Shown: piece by piece, positions 54,881 to 63,765 of the stretch | How the letters are laid out: every line of letters starts with the position of its first letter | Position numbering within the stretch: the stretch's first letter is position 1 | NCBI RefSeq assembly: GCF_024160145.1 | Contig: NZ_JAMYWQ010000008.1 | Coordinates: 62,001 to 126,000 of the forward strand | Direction: 5' to 3' | DNA: 64,000 nt | Origin: Serratia nevei | GTDB lineage: Bacteria; Pseudomonadota; Gammaproteobacteria; Enterobacterales; Enterobacteriaceae | Made by a program: the position numbers and the translations under genes | Notes under the pieces: model-generated | What the model was told of the DNA's origin: nothing | What the model saw: only the letters and a program-made list of their open reading frames with translations | Databases searched by the model: none

Positions 54881-55639
54881 ATGGATATTCAGGTTGAACG
54901 CTTGTCTGCGGTGATCGATGCGGTGGCCAGCCCGCGCTTTTATCCCAGCCTGTTGAATTGGCTGGAAGGGTTTTTCGCCTTCGACAACGCCATCGTCTAT
55001 GCCTTCGAACGCGGCCGGCCGCCGCGCTGCCTGATCAAAACCGAGCGGGAAAACAGCGATGCGGTTAACCAGATCTACCAACAGGGCGCCTATCTGCAGG
55101 ATCCGTTTTACCGCGCGCTGAACGCCGGCGGCGAAGGCGAGGTGCTCACGCTGCGCCAGCTGGCGCCCTGCGGGTTTTATCACAGCGACTATTACCGTAA
55201 TTTTTATCGCAAGACCGGCTGGCACGATGAGGCCGGCGTGCTGCTGCAGCTGACGCCTGAGCGCGGGCTGGGGGTGTTCTTCGGCTCGGCGTGCCGCACG
55301 GTGGCGGTGCGCTACCCGCAGCGGGCGGAGCTGCGCAGCGCGCTGACGCTGGTGAAAAGCGTGGCGCGGCTGCACGGCGAAGTGGTGGCGGCTCCGGCCG
55401 AGGCCGACACGGGGAACGACGATGGCGCGCAGGCGCGTTATCTGCTGACGCCGCGCGAGCGCGAGATCGTCGATCTGATCCTCGCCGGCTGCGGTTCGCA
55501 GCAGATTGCCGACCGGCTGTTCATCAGCCTCGGCACGGTAAAAAATCACCGCAAGAACATCTACGGCAAGCTGAACATCGGCTCGCAGGCCGAGCTGTTC
55601 AGCCTGTTGCTGACCGCCCCGCAGCGCCGCAGCGCGTGA
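54881..55639 (+). CDS. LuxR-type HTH regulator, non-AHL
   Basis: A 252-residue regulator: an N-terminal sensor domain of unknown ligand and a C-terminal LuxR HTH (LTPREREIVDLILAGCGSQQIADRLFISLGTVKNHRKNIYGKLNI). The N-terminus has AYLQDPFY but lacks the six-residue AHL-binding pattern, so it probably senses something else. It lies divergent to the Fe-ADH gene and upstream of the PuuB-like oxidoreductase; an ERIC element follows it. Regulation of one of these neighbours is inferred. Confidence 0.88.
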   Translation: MDIQVERLSAVIDAVASPRFYPSLLNWLEGFFAFDNAIVYAFERGRPPRCLIKTERENSDAVNQIYQQGAYLQDPFYRALNAGGEGEVLTLRQLAPCGFYHSDYYRNFYRKTGWHDEAGVLLQLTPERGLGVFFGSACRTVAVRYPQRAELRSALTLVKSVARLHGEVVAAPAEADTGNDDGAQARYLLTPREREIVDLILAGCGSQQIADRLFISLGTVKNHRKNIYGKLNIGSQAELFSLLLTAPQRRSA

Positions 55640-55649
55640 ATGCATCGAT

Positions 55650-55775
55650 CTATCCCCTATAGCTTTCGAACTACAGCTAGGCGGCAAGGACGAGAGTCCC
55701 CAGGAGCTTACTTAGGTAAGTGACTGGGGTGAACGTCAGCAGCCAACAACGCTGTAGTTTGAAAGATGAAGGGGA
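55650..55775. repeat. ERIC element (copy 3)
   Basis: Contains CCCCAGGAGCTTACTTAGGT then AAGTGACTGGGGTGA, a near match to the ERIC core, in the orientation opposite to copies 1 and 2. Complementary ends (CTTTCGAACTACAG / CTGTAGTTTGAAAG) form the outer stem. Confidence 0.9.
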
Positions 55776-55813
55776 AAAATGTCCCTAAGGGGACATAGCG
55801 GCACGGCTGCCGC

Positions 55814-55852
55814 CTCCCGATAATCCGATGTCATGGCATAGGCAATCGGGAG
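55814..55852 (+). promoter_or_regulatory. Hairpin whose right arm contains the ribosome site of the PuuB-like gene
   Basis: CTCCCGAT (55814-55821) and ATCGGGAG (55845-55852) are perfect 8-base arms with a 23-nt loop. GGGAG in the right arm is the Shine-Dalgarno sequence, 7 nt before the GTG start at 55860. Folding would hide it, so translation may be controlled. A smaller hairpin, ATGTCCC-taag-GGGACAT, lies at 55779-55796. Confidence 0.5.
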
Positions 55853-55859
55853 TGCGGCA

Positions 55860-57161
55860 GTGAACAACGAAATCGAGTCCTTAACCTACTACGCGGCGAC
55901 CAAAAAATACGATCTGCGCTTCCCGACGCTGGAAGAGGATCTGGACGTCGACGTGGTGATCATCGGCGGCGGCTTCTCCGGCATCAACACCGCGCTGGAG
56001 CTGGCGGAGAAGGGCATCACCAACATCGCCATTCTCGAAGGGCGCTATCTGGGTTACGGCGGCACCGGGCGCAACGGCGGCCAGGTGATGGCCGGCATCG
56101 GTCACGATCTGGAGAAGATCAAGCGCCACGTTGGCCCAGCCGGGCTGGAAACCATCTTCAAAATCAGCAACCTCGGCGCCGGCATTATCCGCGAGCGCAT
56201 CAAGAAATATGACATCGACGCCGACTTCTGCTTCGGCTACGGCTATCTCGGCAGCAACGCGCGCCAGGAGAAGACCCTGCGCGGCTGGCTGAAGGAGTTC
56301 AAGGCGGTAGCGCCGCAGGAGGAGATTGAGCTCTACACCGGGGCGGAGGTGAAGCAGGTGGTGGGCTCCGACGCTTACACCTGCGCGCTGAAACACATGG
56401 GCGGCGGCCACGTGCATTCGCTCAATCTGCTGCTGGGCGAGGCCAGGGCGCTGAGCGGCTACGGGGTGAAAATCTTCGAGAACAGCAGCGTGCTCAACGT
56501 GGAGTATGGCCCGCGCATCACGGTGCGCACCGCCATGGGCTCGGTGCGCGCCAACAAGATGCTGTGGGCCTGCAACGGCTTCCTCAACGGCATGGAGCCG
56601 CAGATCTACCGCAAGACCATCAATACCTACGCTTTCCAGCTGGCCACCGAGCCGCTGTCTGACGATCTGATCCGCCAGATCAGCCCGATCCGCGGCGCCT
56701 ACAGCGACATCCGCCCGGTGATCGACTATTACCGGGTGACCAACGAAAACCGGCTGCTGTTCGGCAGCGCCACCCGCCTGATCGAATATTTCCCGTCGGA
56801 TCTCAAGGCCTGGAACCGCAACCTGATGCTGAAGGTGTTCCCGTACCTGAAAGACGTGAAGATCGATCTGGCCTGGGGCGGCCCGCTGTGCTGCAGCGCC
56901 AACCTGTTCCCGCAGATCGGCACGCTGCCGGATCGCGACAACGTGTTTTACGTGCAGGGCTACTCCGGCTTCGGCGTGACGCCGAGCCACATCGTGTGCA
57001 AGGTGCTGGCGGAGGGCATGAGCGAAGGATCCGATCGTTACGATCTGATGAGCTCGATCCCGCACGTCAACATCTTCGGCAAGGACAAGCTGCGGCGGGT
57101 GATGACCACCGCCGGTAAGGTTTGGCACCAGACATCCGGCTACTGGAAAGGCCGCCGTTAA
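55860..57161 (+). CDS. FAD-dependent amine oxidoreductase (PuuB-like)
   Basis: A 433-residue flavoprotein of the DAO family: the dinucleotide motif DVVIIGGGFSGINTALELAEKG, LGYGGTGRNGGQVMAG and the C-terminal GYSGFGVTPSHIV. It resembles gamma-glutamylputrescine oxidase PuuB, which oxidises a gamma-glutamylated amine. GTG 55860 is the start (GGGAG 7 nt upstream, inside a hairpin). The cupin gene follows after 18 bp, a pairing often seen with such oxidases. Confidence 0.88.
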   Translation: MNNEIESLTYYAATKKYDLRFPTLEEDLDVDVVIIGGGFSGINTALELAEKGITNIAILEGRYLGYGGTGRNGGQVMAGIGHDLEKIKRHVGPAGLETIFKISNLGAGIIRERIKKYDIDADFCFGYGYLGSNARQEKTLRGWLKEFKAVAPQEEIELYTGAEVKQVVGSDAYTCALKHMGGGHVHSLNLLLGEARALSGYGVKIFENSSVLNVEYGPRITVRTAMGSVRANKMLWACNGFLNGMEPQIYRKTINTYAFQLATEPLSDDLIRQISPIRGAYSDIRPVIDYYRVTNENRLLFGSATRLIEYFPSDLKAWNRNLMLKVFPYLKDVKIDLAWGGPLCCSANLFPQIGTLPDRDNVFYVQGYSGFGVTPSHIVCKVLAEGMSEGSDRYDLMSSIPHVNIFGKDKLRRVMTTAGKVWHQTSGYWKGRR

Positions 57162-57179
57162 CCCTCAGAGGAGAATGAC

Positions 57180-57545
57180 ATGAAACCGTTACTGCTTAAA
57201 CAACCGCTGCCGGAACTGCTGGAGATCGGCAGCGTCAGCAACCTGGGCGCCACGGTGATCGCCGGCACGCCAAACGTCGGCGTGGCCAGCATCTTCGGCG
57301 AGCCGACCGACAACCTGAACTGCGGCGTGTTCAGCTGCACCCGCGGCAGCTTCGTGATGGAGTATCCGTTCGCCGAGCACGCCACGGTGTGGGAAGGCAG
57401 CGCGACCCTGACCAACGAACGCACCGGCGAATCGGTGCAGTATCAGGCCGGCGATTCCTGGTTCGTCGAGAAGGGTACCCCGGTGCGCTGGGACATCACC
57501 TCGGATCGCTTCGTCAAACACTACCTCGCCATCGTCGAAGGCTGA
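57180..57545 (+). CDS. Cupin-domain protein (DUF861/Cupin_3 type)
   Basis: A 121-residue single cupin: GVFSCTRGSFVMEYPFAEHATVWEGSATLTNERTGESVQYQAGDSWFVEKGTPVRW. Such small cupins sit next to amine oxidases and may bind a ligand or metal; the catalytic role is unclear. ATG 57180 has AGAGGAGA upstream, 18 bp after the oxidoreductase stop. Confidence 0.88.
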   Translation: MKPLLLKQPLPELLEIGSVSNLGATVIAGTPNVGVASIFGEPTDNLNCGVFSCTRGSFVMEYPFAEHATVWEGSATLTNERTGESVQYQAGDSWFVEKGTPVRWDITSDRFVKHYLAIVEG

Positions 57546-57556
57546 CGCCGTCATGC

Positions 57557-57578
57557 CCCCCTCGGCCCGCTGAGGGGG
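57557..57578. terminator. Stem-loop between convergent genes
   Basis: CCCCCTC (57557-57563) pairs with GAGGGGG (57572-57578). It lies between the cupin and hydrolase genes and lacks a U-run, so it is a weak or bidirectional terminator candidate. Confidence 0.4.
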
Positions 57579-57584
57579 AGCGCC

Positions 57585-58391
57585 TTAGCCTAACACCCGC
57601 GCAATAAAATCGGTCACCCGCTTGAGGATCTGATCCTTATTGGTTTCGTTAAAGTTCTCGTGCCGCCCGCCGGCATTGATCATCCGTTCGACATCGTCGC
57701 CGCGCAGACGATCGAGCGCGGTTTGCGTTTCGCTCATCAGCACCAGCCGATCGTCGTCGCCGTGGATCCATAGCGTGGGCAGCGCGCCGAAGCCCGGCCC
57801 GGCGTTGATGGCGGCGAGGATCCGCTGCATGGCGCGCAGGGTGGGGCGCTTGAACGGCCCGTGCCACACCAAAGGATCTTCCTGATACGCCGCGCCGACC
57901 GCCGGATCGCGCGCCAGGGTGGCGGTATCCAGCGGCGCGTCGGGGATCGTCGGCAGTTCGGCCAGATCGGAGATCGCCGTTCTGTCGCCGAGCAGCGGGC
58001 CGGACAGCACCAGCGCGCGCACCTCCTCGCCGTAGCGCTGCACGTAGCGGGTGGCGATCATGCCGCCCATCGAGTGGCCGATCACCACCAGCGGCAAGGC
58101 GGGGTATTGCTGCCGGAAATGGCTGACCACGCGCTGCACGTCGTCGACCACGGCGTCATAATCTTCGATCAGCACGCGTTCGCCCTGCGACAGGCCGTGG
58201 CCGAGATGGTCGGGGCCGAACACCCGCGCGCCCTGTGCCTGCAGCGTGCGCGCCACGTATTGGTAACGGCCGAGATGCTCGCCGTAGCCGTGTATCAGCA
58301 GCGCCAGATAGCGCGGCTGGTCGTTTCCCCAGTCGTGCACGGCGATGTCGCCGTGCCGGCCTTTGATAAAGCTGACGGTTTGTTCGGGCAT
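57585..58391 (-). CDS. Alpha/beta hydrolase (monoacylglycerol lipase-like)
   Basis: A 268-residue serine hydrolase: LALLIHGYGEHLGRYQYVA (oxyanion HG), the nucleophile motif GHSMGG, DDDR for the acid and GGRHENFNE for the histidine. The layout matches monoacylglycerol lipase/lysophospholipase (Hydrolase_4) proteins. It would cleave an ester of unknown identity in the cytoplasm. It stands alone on the minus strand; the ribosome site before ATG 58391 is weak. Confidence 0.87.
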   Translation of the reverse strand: MPEQTVSFIKGRHGDIAVHDWGNDQPRYLALLIHGYGEHLGRYQYVARTLQAQGARVFGPDHLGHGLSQGERVLIEDYDAVVDDVQRVVSHFRQQYPALPLVVIGHSMGGMIATRYVQRYGEEVRALVLSGPLLGDRTAISDLAELPTIPDAPLDTATLARDPAVGAAYQEDPLVWHGPFKRPTLRAMQRILAAINAGPGFGALPTLWIHGDDDRLVLMSETQTALDRLRGDDVERMINAGGRHENFNETNKDQILKRVTDFIARVLG

Positions 58392-58485
58392 CTTATTGTT
58401 CTCATGGTGACAGGGTTGCCCTTCAGCGTAGCGGCTGGCGGCGAGGTTGTCAGGGGCGCCGGGTGCGGCGCCCGCAAAGAGGGGA

Positions 58486-59598
58486 TTACAGGCCGAACTG
58501 GCGCGCCAGCGCGTCGAGCGCCTCGTGCTGGAAGCGGTTGAAGGCGTCGCGCGGCTGCTGTTGCTGGATGAACGCCAGCAGCGGATCCTGCACTTCAGTA
58601 CGCACGCCGCTCAGCTGTTCCATCACCGCCAGCCCGCAGAACGGCACGTAGGATTCGGCGTAGCCACCTTCGTGCACCATCACCAGCTTGCCGCCGCACA
58701 GCCGGTCGGCGGCGTCCTGCACCAGCGCGGTCATGGCACGGAAGCTGTCGCTGTGCAGCTGCATGCGCGCCAGCGGATCGAGGGCGTTGGCGTCGTAGCC
58801 GCAGGCGACGATGATCAGCTCCGGCTCGAATTTTTCCAGCGCCGGGATGATGATGCGCCGCATGGCGTGCAGGTAGCCGTCGTCGCCGGCGCCGGCCAGC
58901 ATCGGCACGTTAACGTTGCAGCCCGCCCCGGCGCCTTCGCCGCGATCCCGTTCGCCGGCATAGCCCGCCGGGAAGCAGCCATCCTGATGCAGCGACAGCG
59001 TCAGCACGTCGCCGCGCTGCCAATAGATGTGCTGGGTGCCGTTGCCGTGGTGCACGTCCCAGTCGAGTACCGCCACCTTGCCGAGGCCATGGCGGGCCTT
59101 GGCGCGCTCGATGGCGATGGGAATATTGGCCAGGAAGCAGAAGCCCATCGATTGATCCGGCAGGCAGTGGTGGCCCGGCGGGCGCGACAGCGCATAGGCG
59201 TTATCCAGCTCGCCCTGCAGCACCGCTTCCACCGCCGCGCAGGCCAGCCCGGCGGAGAGTTTGGCGATTTCATAGCTGCCCGGCCCCAGCGGCGCCTCTT
59301 CCCCCAGCAGGCCGCCGCCGCTGTCGCTCACCTGTTTGAAACGCTGCAGGTAGTGGGCGGGGTGAATGCGCAGCAGGTCTTCTTCCGTCGCCGGTTCGGC
59401 GCTCAGCAGGGTGAGTTGGCGCGACAGGCCGGACACGTCCATCAGGTTCTTCATGCGCCGTTTGGTTTCCGGCGACTCGGCGTGGCCGGCGCCCGAAGGC
59501 GGTTGCACCCAGCCGCCGACCGGCAGGGTGGTGGCGTGCAGGCCGGTGCTGTGCCAGAAACAGCGTTCATCAAACAAGAAACCGGTTGTTCTTTTCAC
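58486..59598 (-). CDS. Histone deacetylase-family protein (acetylpolyamine amidohydrolase-like)
   Basis: A 370-residue class II HDAC-like zinc hydrolase. Motifs: RPPGHHC, VLDWDVHHGNGTQHIYW, metal Asp/His in that block, and EGGYAESYVPF near the C-terminus. Bacterial members deacetylate acetylpolyamines or other acetylated amines. The start is GTG 59598, overlapping the MFS stop by four bases (GTGA), with GGAGGAGAAAG before it. It is thus translated together with the MFS transporter, pointing to uptake or export of the same compound. Confidence 0.9.
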   Translation of the reverse strand: MKRTTGFLFDERCFWHSTGLHATTLPVGGWVQPPSGAGHAESPETKRRMKNLMDVSGLSRQLTLLSAEPATEEDLLRIHPAHYLQRFKQVSDSGGGLLGEEAPLGPGSYEIAKLSAGLACAAVEAVLQGELDNAYALSRPPGHHCLPDQSMGFCFLANIPIAIERAKARHGLGKVAVLDWDVHHGNGTQHIYWQRGDVLTLSLHQDGCFPAGYAGERDRGEGAGAGCNVNVPMLAGAGDDGYLHAMRRIIIPALEKFEPELIIVACGYDANALDPLARMQLHSDSFRAMTALVQDAADRLCGGKLVMVHEGGYAESYVPFCGLAVMEQLSGVRTEVQDPLLAFIQQQQPRDAFNRFQHEALDALARQFGL

Positions 59599-60782
59599 CT
59601 TTCTCCTCCTGTTATACGGCGCGGTGCGCGCGGTGAAGCCAGCGAAATCAACAGCAGCGACAGCAGCGCGCAGCCCAGCGCGCCGAACAGCAAAGCGTTG
59701 AAACCGCCGAAAGATTCGATCAGAGAGCCGGCCAGCGTCGGGCCGATGGCCATGCCGCCGCCGATCACCAGGTTGATGCCGTTCATCAGTTTGCCGTCGT
59801 TATCCAACCCGGCGACCCGCGCCAGAATGAACGGCAGCACGAAGGTCCAGGTGAATTTGAACAGCAGGGCCGCCAGGGCGAAACGCAGCAGCAGGGGCTG
59901 GCCCGTCAGCAGCGCCACGCTGGCCAGCAGCAGGGCGTACCCCAGCACGATCAGGCATCCGCCGCCGAAGCGCGCGCCGATCAGCGCCGCGGCCCCCGCG
60001 CCGACGATGCCGAGCAAGGTGGCGACGGCCAGCACCTGGCCGCTGTGGGCCGGCGACAGCCCGGCGCCGGCGGCGATGCCGCCGATAAAGGTCCAGACCG
60101 CACTCAGGCTGATGTAAAAGGTCAGCACCGCCAGCACGGCGCACAGCTTGCGTGCCAGCGAGGCGGCGGGGCCGCTGCGGGCGGCGCGGGCGGCGGTGAA
60201 ACCGTTGGGGAACGCCGGGATCAGCGGCAGGCAGCACAGCATAATGGCCGCCAGAATCAGGTAGACCGCCATCAGGCCGACGTGCGCGAACAGCGGCGGC
60301 AGCACCAGCAGCCCGACCGCGCCCAGCACCAGCTGGCCGAGCACCCAGAAGGCATAGACCCGACTGGGATTGGCGGTGCCGGCGGCACAGGTGATGCACA
60401 GGATCATCAGGGTGCCGCCCGCCAGCGAGGCGATAAAGCGCAGCGGCAGCAGCAGGGTAAAATCCTGTACCAGCGCCGAAGCCAGGTTGCCGACGATAAA
60501 CACCAGCGCCGACAGCGTCGCGACCCGCCGCCAGTTGATGCGCCCGATCCACCACCACGCCGGCAGCGTGGCCAGGCTCATGGCGCCGAGTTCGGTGGAG
60601 AACAGGTGGCCGATCTGCGACGGGCCGAGCTGCCATTGTGCGGCGAGCTGGGCGGCCACGGCGGGGGCGGTCATCAGAATGCCCGGCGCGATGGCGGCGA
60701 AGACGATAATGGCGGTCAGCAGCCGCGGCGGGCAGGGGAGCGCCGCGCCGACGGCGGGCGCGGAAACCGAATCACTGGACAT
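59595..60782 (-). CDS. MFS transporter
   Basis: A 395-residue twelve-helix major-facilitator protein. It has ELGAMSLATLPAWWWIGRINWRRVA in the loop 2-3 region and PLRFIASLAGGTLMILCI in helix 4-5. It overlaps the deacetylase gene by four bases and is followed by it. Substrate not evident; an acetylated amine is possible from context. ATG 60782 (MSSDSVSAP) was preferred to a longer start at 60860 that adds non-membrane residues. Confidence 0.87.
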   Translation of the reverse strand: MSSDSVSAPAVGAALPCPPRLLTAIIVFAAIAPGILMTAPAVAAQLAAQWQLGPSQIGHLFSTELGAMSLATLPAWWWIGRINWRRVATLSALVFIVGNLASALVQDFTLLLPLRFIASLAGGTLMILCITCAAGTANPSRVYAFWVLGQLVLGAVGLLVLPPLFAHVGLMAVYLILAAIMLCCLPLIPAFPNGFTAARAARSGPAASLARKLCAVLAVLTFYISLSAVWTFIGGIAAGAGLSPAHSGQVLAVATLLGIVGAGAAALIGARFGGGCLIVLGYALLLASVALLTGQPLLLRFALAALLFKFTWTFVLPFILARVAGLDNDGKLMNGINLVIGGGMAIGPTLAGSLIESFGGFNALLFGALGCALLSLLLISLASPRAPRRITGGER

Positions 60783-60922
60783 AAACCTTATTCCCCAAGC
60801 GTTAAGTGACGATGAAATATCCCGCCCGGCCCGATTGCGGGCAGGGGGAAGCCGCGCCATAAATGGCGAATACGTTCTGGCGTTATTTTCCGGCCGCCGT
60901 CAGCGGTGGCCGTTATCGGGCG

Positions 60923-61570
60923 TTAACCGTGGGCGAGAAAGCCGCCGGCGACCAGTTCGGTGCGGTTCACCACGTCGGTTTTGGCGAAAATATTGCGCAT
61001 ATGGGTTTTCACCGTGGACAGCGAAATGCCCAGCTTCAGGGCGATGCGCTTATTGCTGGCGCCTTCGCGCACCATGTTGACGATCTCTTGCTCTTTGGCG
61101 GTTAGCAGCTGCGCCTCGCCGTCGGGCAACAGATCGCGCGTCGCCAGCTCGATCAGCGGCAGCACCGCGCGCAGGCGGCCGCGCTCCACTTCAGTGAACG
61201 GCGTATCGCGGATCAGCGATACCCCGGCGACGATGCGCTTGCGCTGGCGGATGAAGATCTCCGTCATGTCGCGCATGTCGTTCGGCAGCATAAAGTCGTG
61301 GTAATAGCGGCGGTTGCCGGCGATCGCCGCCGGGCTCATGCCGACCATGGTGATGTCCTGGCGATGGAAATTGGCCGGCTGCAGCGGGTCTATCTGCTGG
61401 AAGTGGTTCAGATACTGCTGATGCGTTTTATCGGGCATGCCGTGCAGGATGTAGTGATCCGGCCGCAGGTCGCGATCGACCAGATAAAACACCCCGGCGG
61501 ACACCGGGATCAGGTGCGTGATGGTCGCCAAACAACTGTTGATAAAGGCATCGGATGCGGTGCTGTGCAT
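60923..61570 (-). CDS. LuxR-type HTH regulator
   Basis: A 215-residue regulator: an N-terminal sensor-like domain (GVFYLVDRDLRPDHYILHGMPDKTHQQYLNHFQQIDPLQP...) and a C-terminal LuxR HTH (LTAKEQEIVNMVREGASNKRIALKLGISLSTVKTHMRNIFAKTDV). The AHL-pocket residues are not conserved. It is 140 bp upstream of the MFS/deacetylase pair on the same strand and probably controls it. ATG 61570 has GGGAGGAA about 10 nt upstream; 61594 is an alternative. Confidence 0.88.
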   Translation of the reverse strand: MHSTASDAFINSCLATITHLIPVSAGVFYLVDRDLRPDHYILHGMPDKTHQQYLNHFQQIDPLQPANFHRQDITMVGMSPAAIAGNRRYYHDFMLPNDMRDMTEIFIRQRKRIVAGVSLIRDTPFTEVERGRLRAVLPLIELATRDLLPDGEAQLLTAKEQEIVNMVREGASNKRIALKLGISLSTVKTHMRNIFAKTDVVNRTELVAGGFLAHG

Positions 61571-62052
61571 GATTCGTGTTCCTCCCTTTATCATTCAATC
61601 TGGAGAAGGTTGGCGGTCAATATATGAACGATACAAGCATAGTTGTAGCAATTTGGCAACACAATAAAAACATATTAACAACGTGAGGCCGATTACAATA
61701 AAACACATAAATAACAAGATGACACTGCGTTAATCAGGGCTTTTTGGGGCAGATTTTCCGTGATTTTCATTAATAGGTTAATGAAATCATTCACCGCTTT
61801 TCCCGCTGAATTTATAGCGCTTTTCAATGCTTGCCCGGCCGAAGCCCTCGCCGCCCCGCGCGTGCTACAACCGGCACGACTGGAGCCGTTCCTCGTTCTT
61901 AAGAACGATAGCCAGGCTTTTCCGCCGCTTCCTACACTGCGAATTGAAGATAGCGCCAGGCGGCGCCAAACGTATAAGACGAAAAAATGATGACCTTTCT
62001 CGGGCTGAGGCGTCGGGTTGTTCAGTCCGCATGACCATACGGGGAACGAACG
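61571..62052. other. Intergenic region upstream of atsA
   Basis: About 480 bp, AT-rich from 61,620 to 61,800, without a supportable gene. The short open frames at 61,760-62,010 have no ribosome sites and no family-like sequence. It must hold the divergent promoters of the LuxR gene and atsA; I cannot place them with confidence. Confidence 0.4.
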
Positions 62053-63765
62053 ATGCAGAAAACAACGTTGGCGGTGGCGCTGAGCGGCGCCTTATCGGGC
62101 CTGGCGCAGGGGGCGGACGCCGATCGCCCCAATGTGCTGATCATTCTGGTGGACGACATGGGCTACTCCGACATCAGCCCGTTCGGCGGCGAGATACCGA
62201 CGCCCAACCTGCAGGCGCTGGCCGAACGGGGCGTGCGCATGAGCCAGTACTACACCTCGCCGATGTCGGCGCCGGCGCGGTCGATGTTGATGACCGGCAA
62301 CACCAACCAGCAGGCCGGCATGGGCGGCATGTGGTGGTATGAGAGCACCGCCGCGCAGCCGGGCTATGAAATGCGGCTGACCGACCGCGTGACCACATTG
62401 CCGGAGCGTTTTCGCGACGCGGGTTACGCCACCATGATGGCGGGCAAATGGCACCTGGGCTATGTTGACGGTGCCAAGCCGACCGATCGCGGCTTCGAGC
62501 GCGCCTTCGCCTTTATGGGCGGCGGCACCAGCCATTTCGACGATGCGAAACCGCTGGGCACCGTGGAGGCGTTCCATACCTTCTACACCCTGAACGGCAA
62601 ACGCGTCTCGTTGCCCAAAGATTTCTATTCCAGCAAGGCCTATGCCGATCAGCTGGAACAGTGGATCCGCGATACGCCGCAGAGCAAGCCCGTCTTCGCC
62701 TACCTGGCGTTTACCGCGCCGCACGATCCGCTGCAGGCGCCGGATGACTGGATCGCCAAATTCGACGGCAAATACGACGCCGGTTACCAGCAGGCCTATC
62801 AGCGGCGCATTCAGCGCCTGAAGGCGCTGGGGTTGATTTCCGATCGCACGCCGATGCCGACGCTGGCGCTGGATAAGGCCTGGAACGCGCTGACGCCCGA
62901 GCAGCAAAAATATGAAGCCAAGACCATGCAGGTGTACGCCGCGATGATCGCTTACATGGACGATCAGGTCGGCGCGGTGCTGCATACCCTCAAGCAGACC
63001 GGCCGTGACCAAAATACGGTGATTGTGTTCGCCACCGACAACGGTGCCAACCCGGCCAGCGGCTTCTACTACGGCTCGAAGCCGGAGTATTGGCGGCAGT
63101 TCGACAACAGCTACGCCAATCTCGGCCGCAAGGGATCTTTCATTTCCTACGGGCCGCACTGGGCCAACGTCAGCAACGCGCCATACGCCAACTACCATAA
63201 AACCACCAGCGCGCAGGGCGGCATCAATACCGATTTCATCATCTCCGCGCCGCGGCTGAAGGGGCGCGGCGGCATCGACCGCACGCCGATGGCGGTGTAT
63301 GACATCGCGCCGACGCTGTATGACTATGCCGGCATCGACGCCAACAAACCGCTGAAGGCGAAACCAACGCTGCCGATGGTCGGCGTCAGCTTCAAGCGCT
63401 ATTTCAGCGGCGAGGCCGACGGCGTGCCGCGCGCGACCTACGGCGTGGAGCTGCATAACCAGGCCGCCTACGTGGAGGGCGTCTGGAAGCTGCGGCGGTT
63501 GGTGAAGACCGGGCCGACGGCGCAGATGGCGCCGTGGGGGCTGTTCAACCTGCATGACGATCCGCTGGAGACGCGCGATCTGGCCGCCGCCAACCCGGAG
63601 CGAGTCAAACGGCTGAGCGAGGCGTATCGCCGCTTTGCGCAGCAGGGCATGGTCATTGAAGCCAAAGGCGCAGCGATCGACTACCTCGGCGTCGACGCCA
63701 GCACCGGCGACTACATCGGCCTGGATCCGCTGACCCACAAACCGTTGCCGCAGGCGGCGCCGTGA
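62053..63765 (+). CDS. atsA: Arylsulfatase, serine type
   Basis: A 570-residue exported sulfatase. A signal peptide [20 protein letters not shown] is followed by [24 protein letters not shown] with metal Asp residues. The formylglycine motif is [15 protein letters not shown], with Ser72 rather than Cys, and MAGKWHLG follows. Ser72 is the residue converted to formylglycine in Klebsiella AtsA. It hydrolyses aryl sulfates in the periplasm for sulfur. The maturase gene atsB overlaps its 3' end, which fits the serine type that needs a radical-SAM maturase. ATG 62053 has GGGGAACG upstream. Confidence 0.94.
   Translation: MQKTTLAVALSGALSGLAQGADADRPNVLIILVDDMGYSDISPFGGEIPTPNLQALAERGVRMSQYYTSPMSAPARSMLMTGNTNQQAGMGGMWWYESTAAQPGYEMRLTDRVTTLPERFRDAGYATMMAGKWHLGYVDGAKPTDRGFERAFAFMGGGTSHFDDAKPLGTVEAFHTFYTLNGKRVSLPKDFYSSKAYADQLEQWIRDTPQSKPVFAYLAFTAPHDPLQAPDDWIAKFDGKYDAGYQQAYQRRIQRLKALGLISDRTPMPTLALDKAWNALTPEQQKYEAKTMQVYAAMIAYMDDQVGAVLHTLKQTGRDQNTVIVFATDNGANPASGFYYGSKPEYWRQFDNSYANLGRKGSFISYGPHWANVSNAPYANYHKTTSAQGGINTDFIISAPRLKGRGGIDRTPMAVYDIAPTLYDYAGIDANKPLKAKPTLPMVGVSFKRYFSGEADGVPRATYGVELHNQAAYVEGVWKLRRLVKTGPTAQMAPWGLFNLHDDPLETRDLAAANPERVKRLSEAYRRFAQQGMVIEAKGAAIDYLGVDASTGDYIGLDPLTHKPLPQAAP

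Noticed and set aside
54881-55639. LuxR-type protein as a quorum-sensing receptor
   Set aside because: The AHL-pocket residue pattern is missing; the same holds for the LuxR protein at 60,923-61,570.
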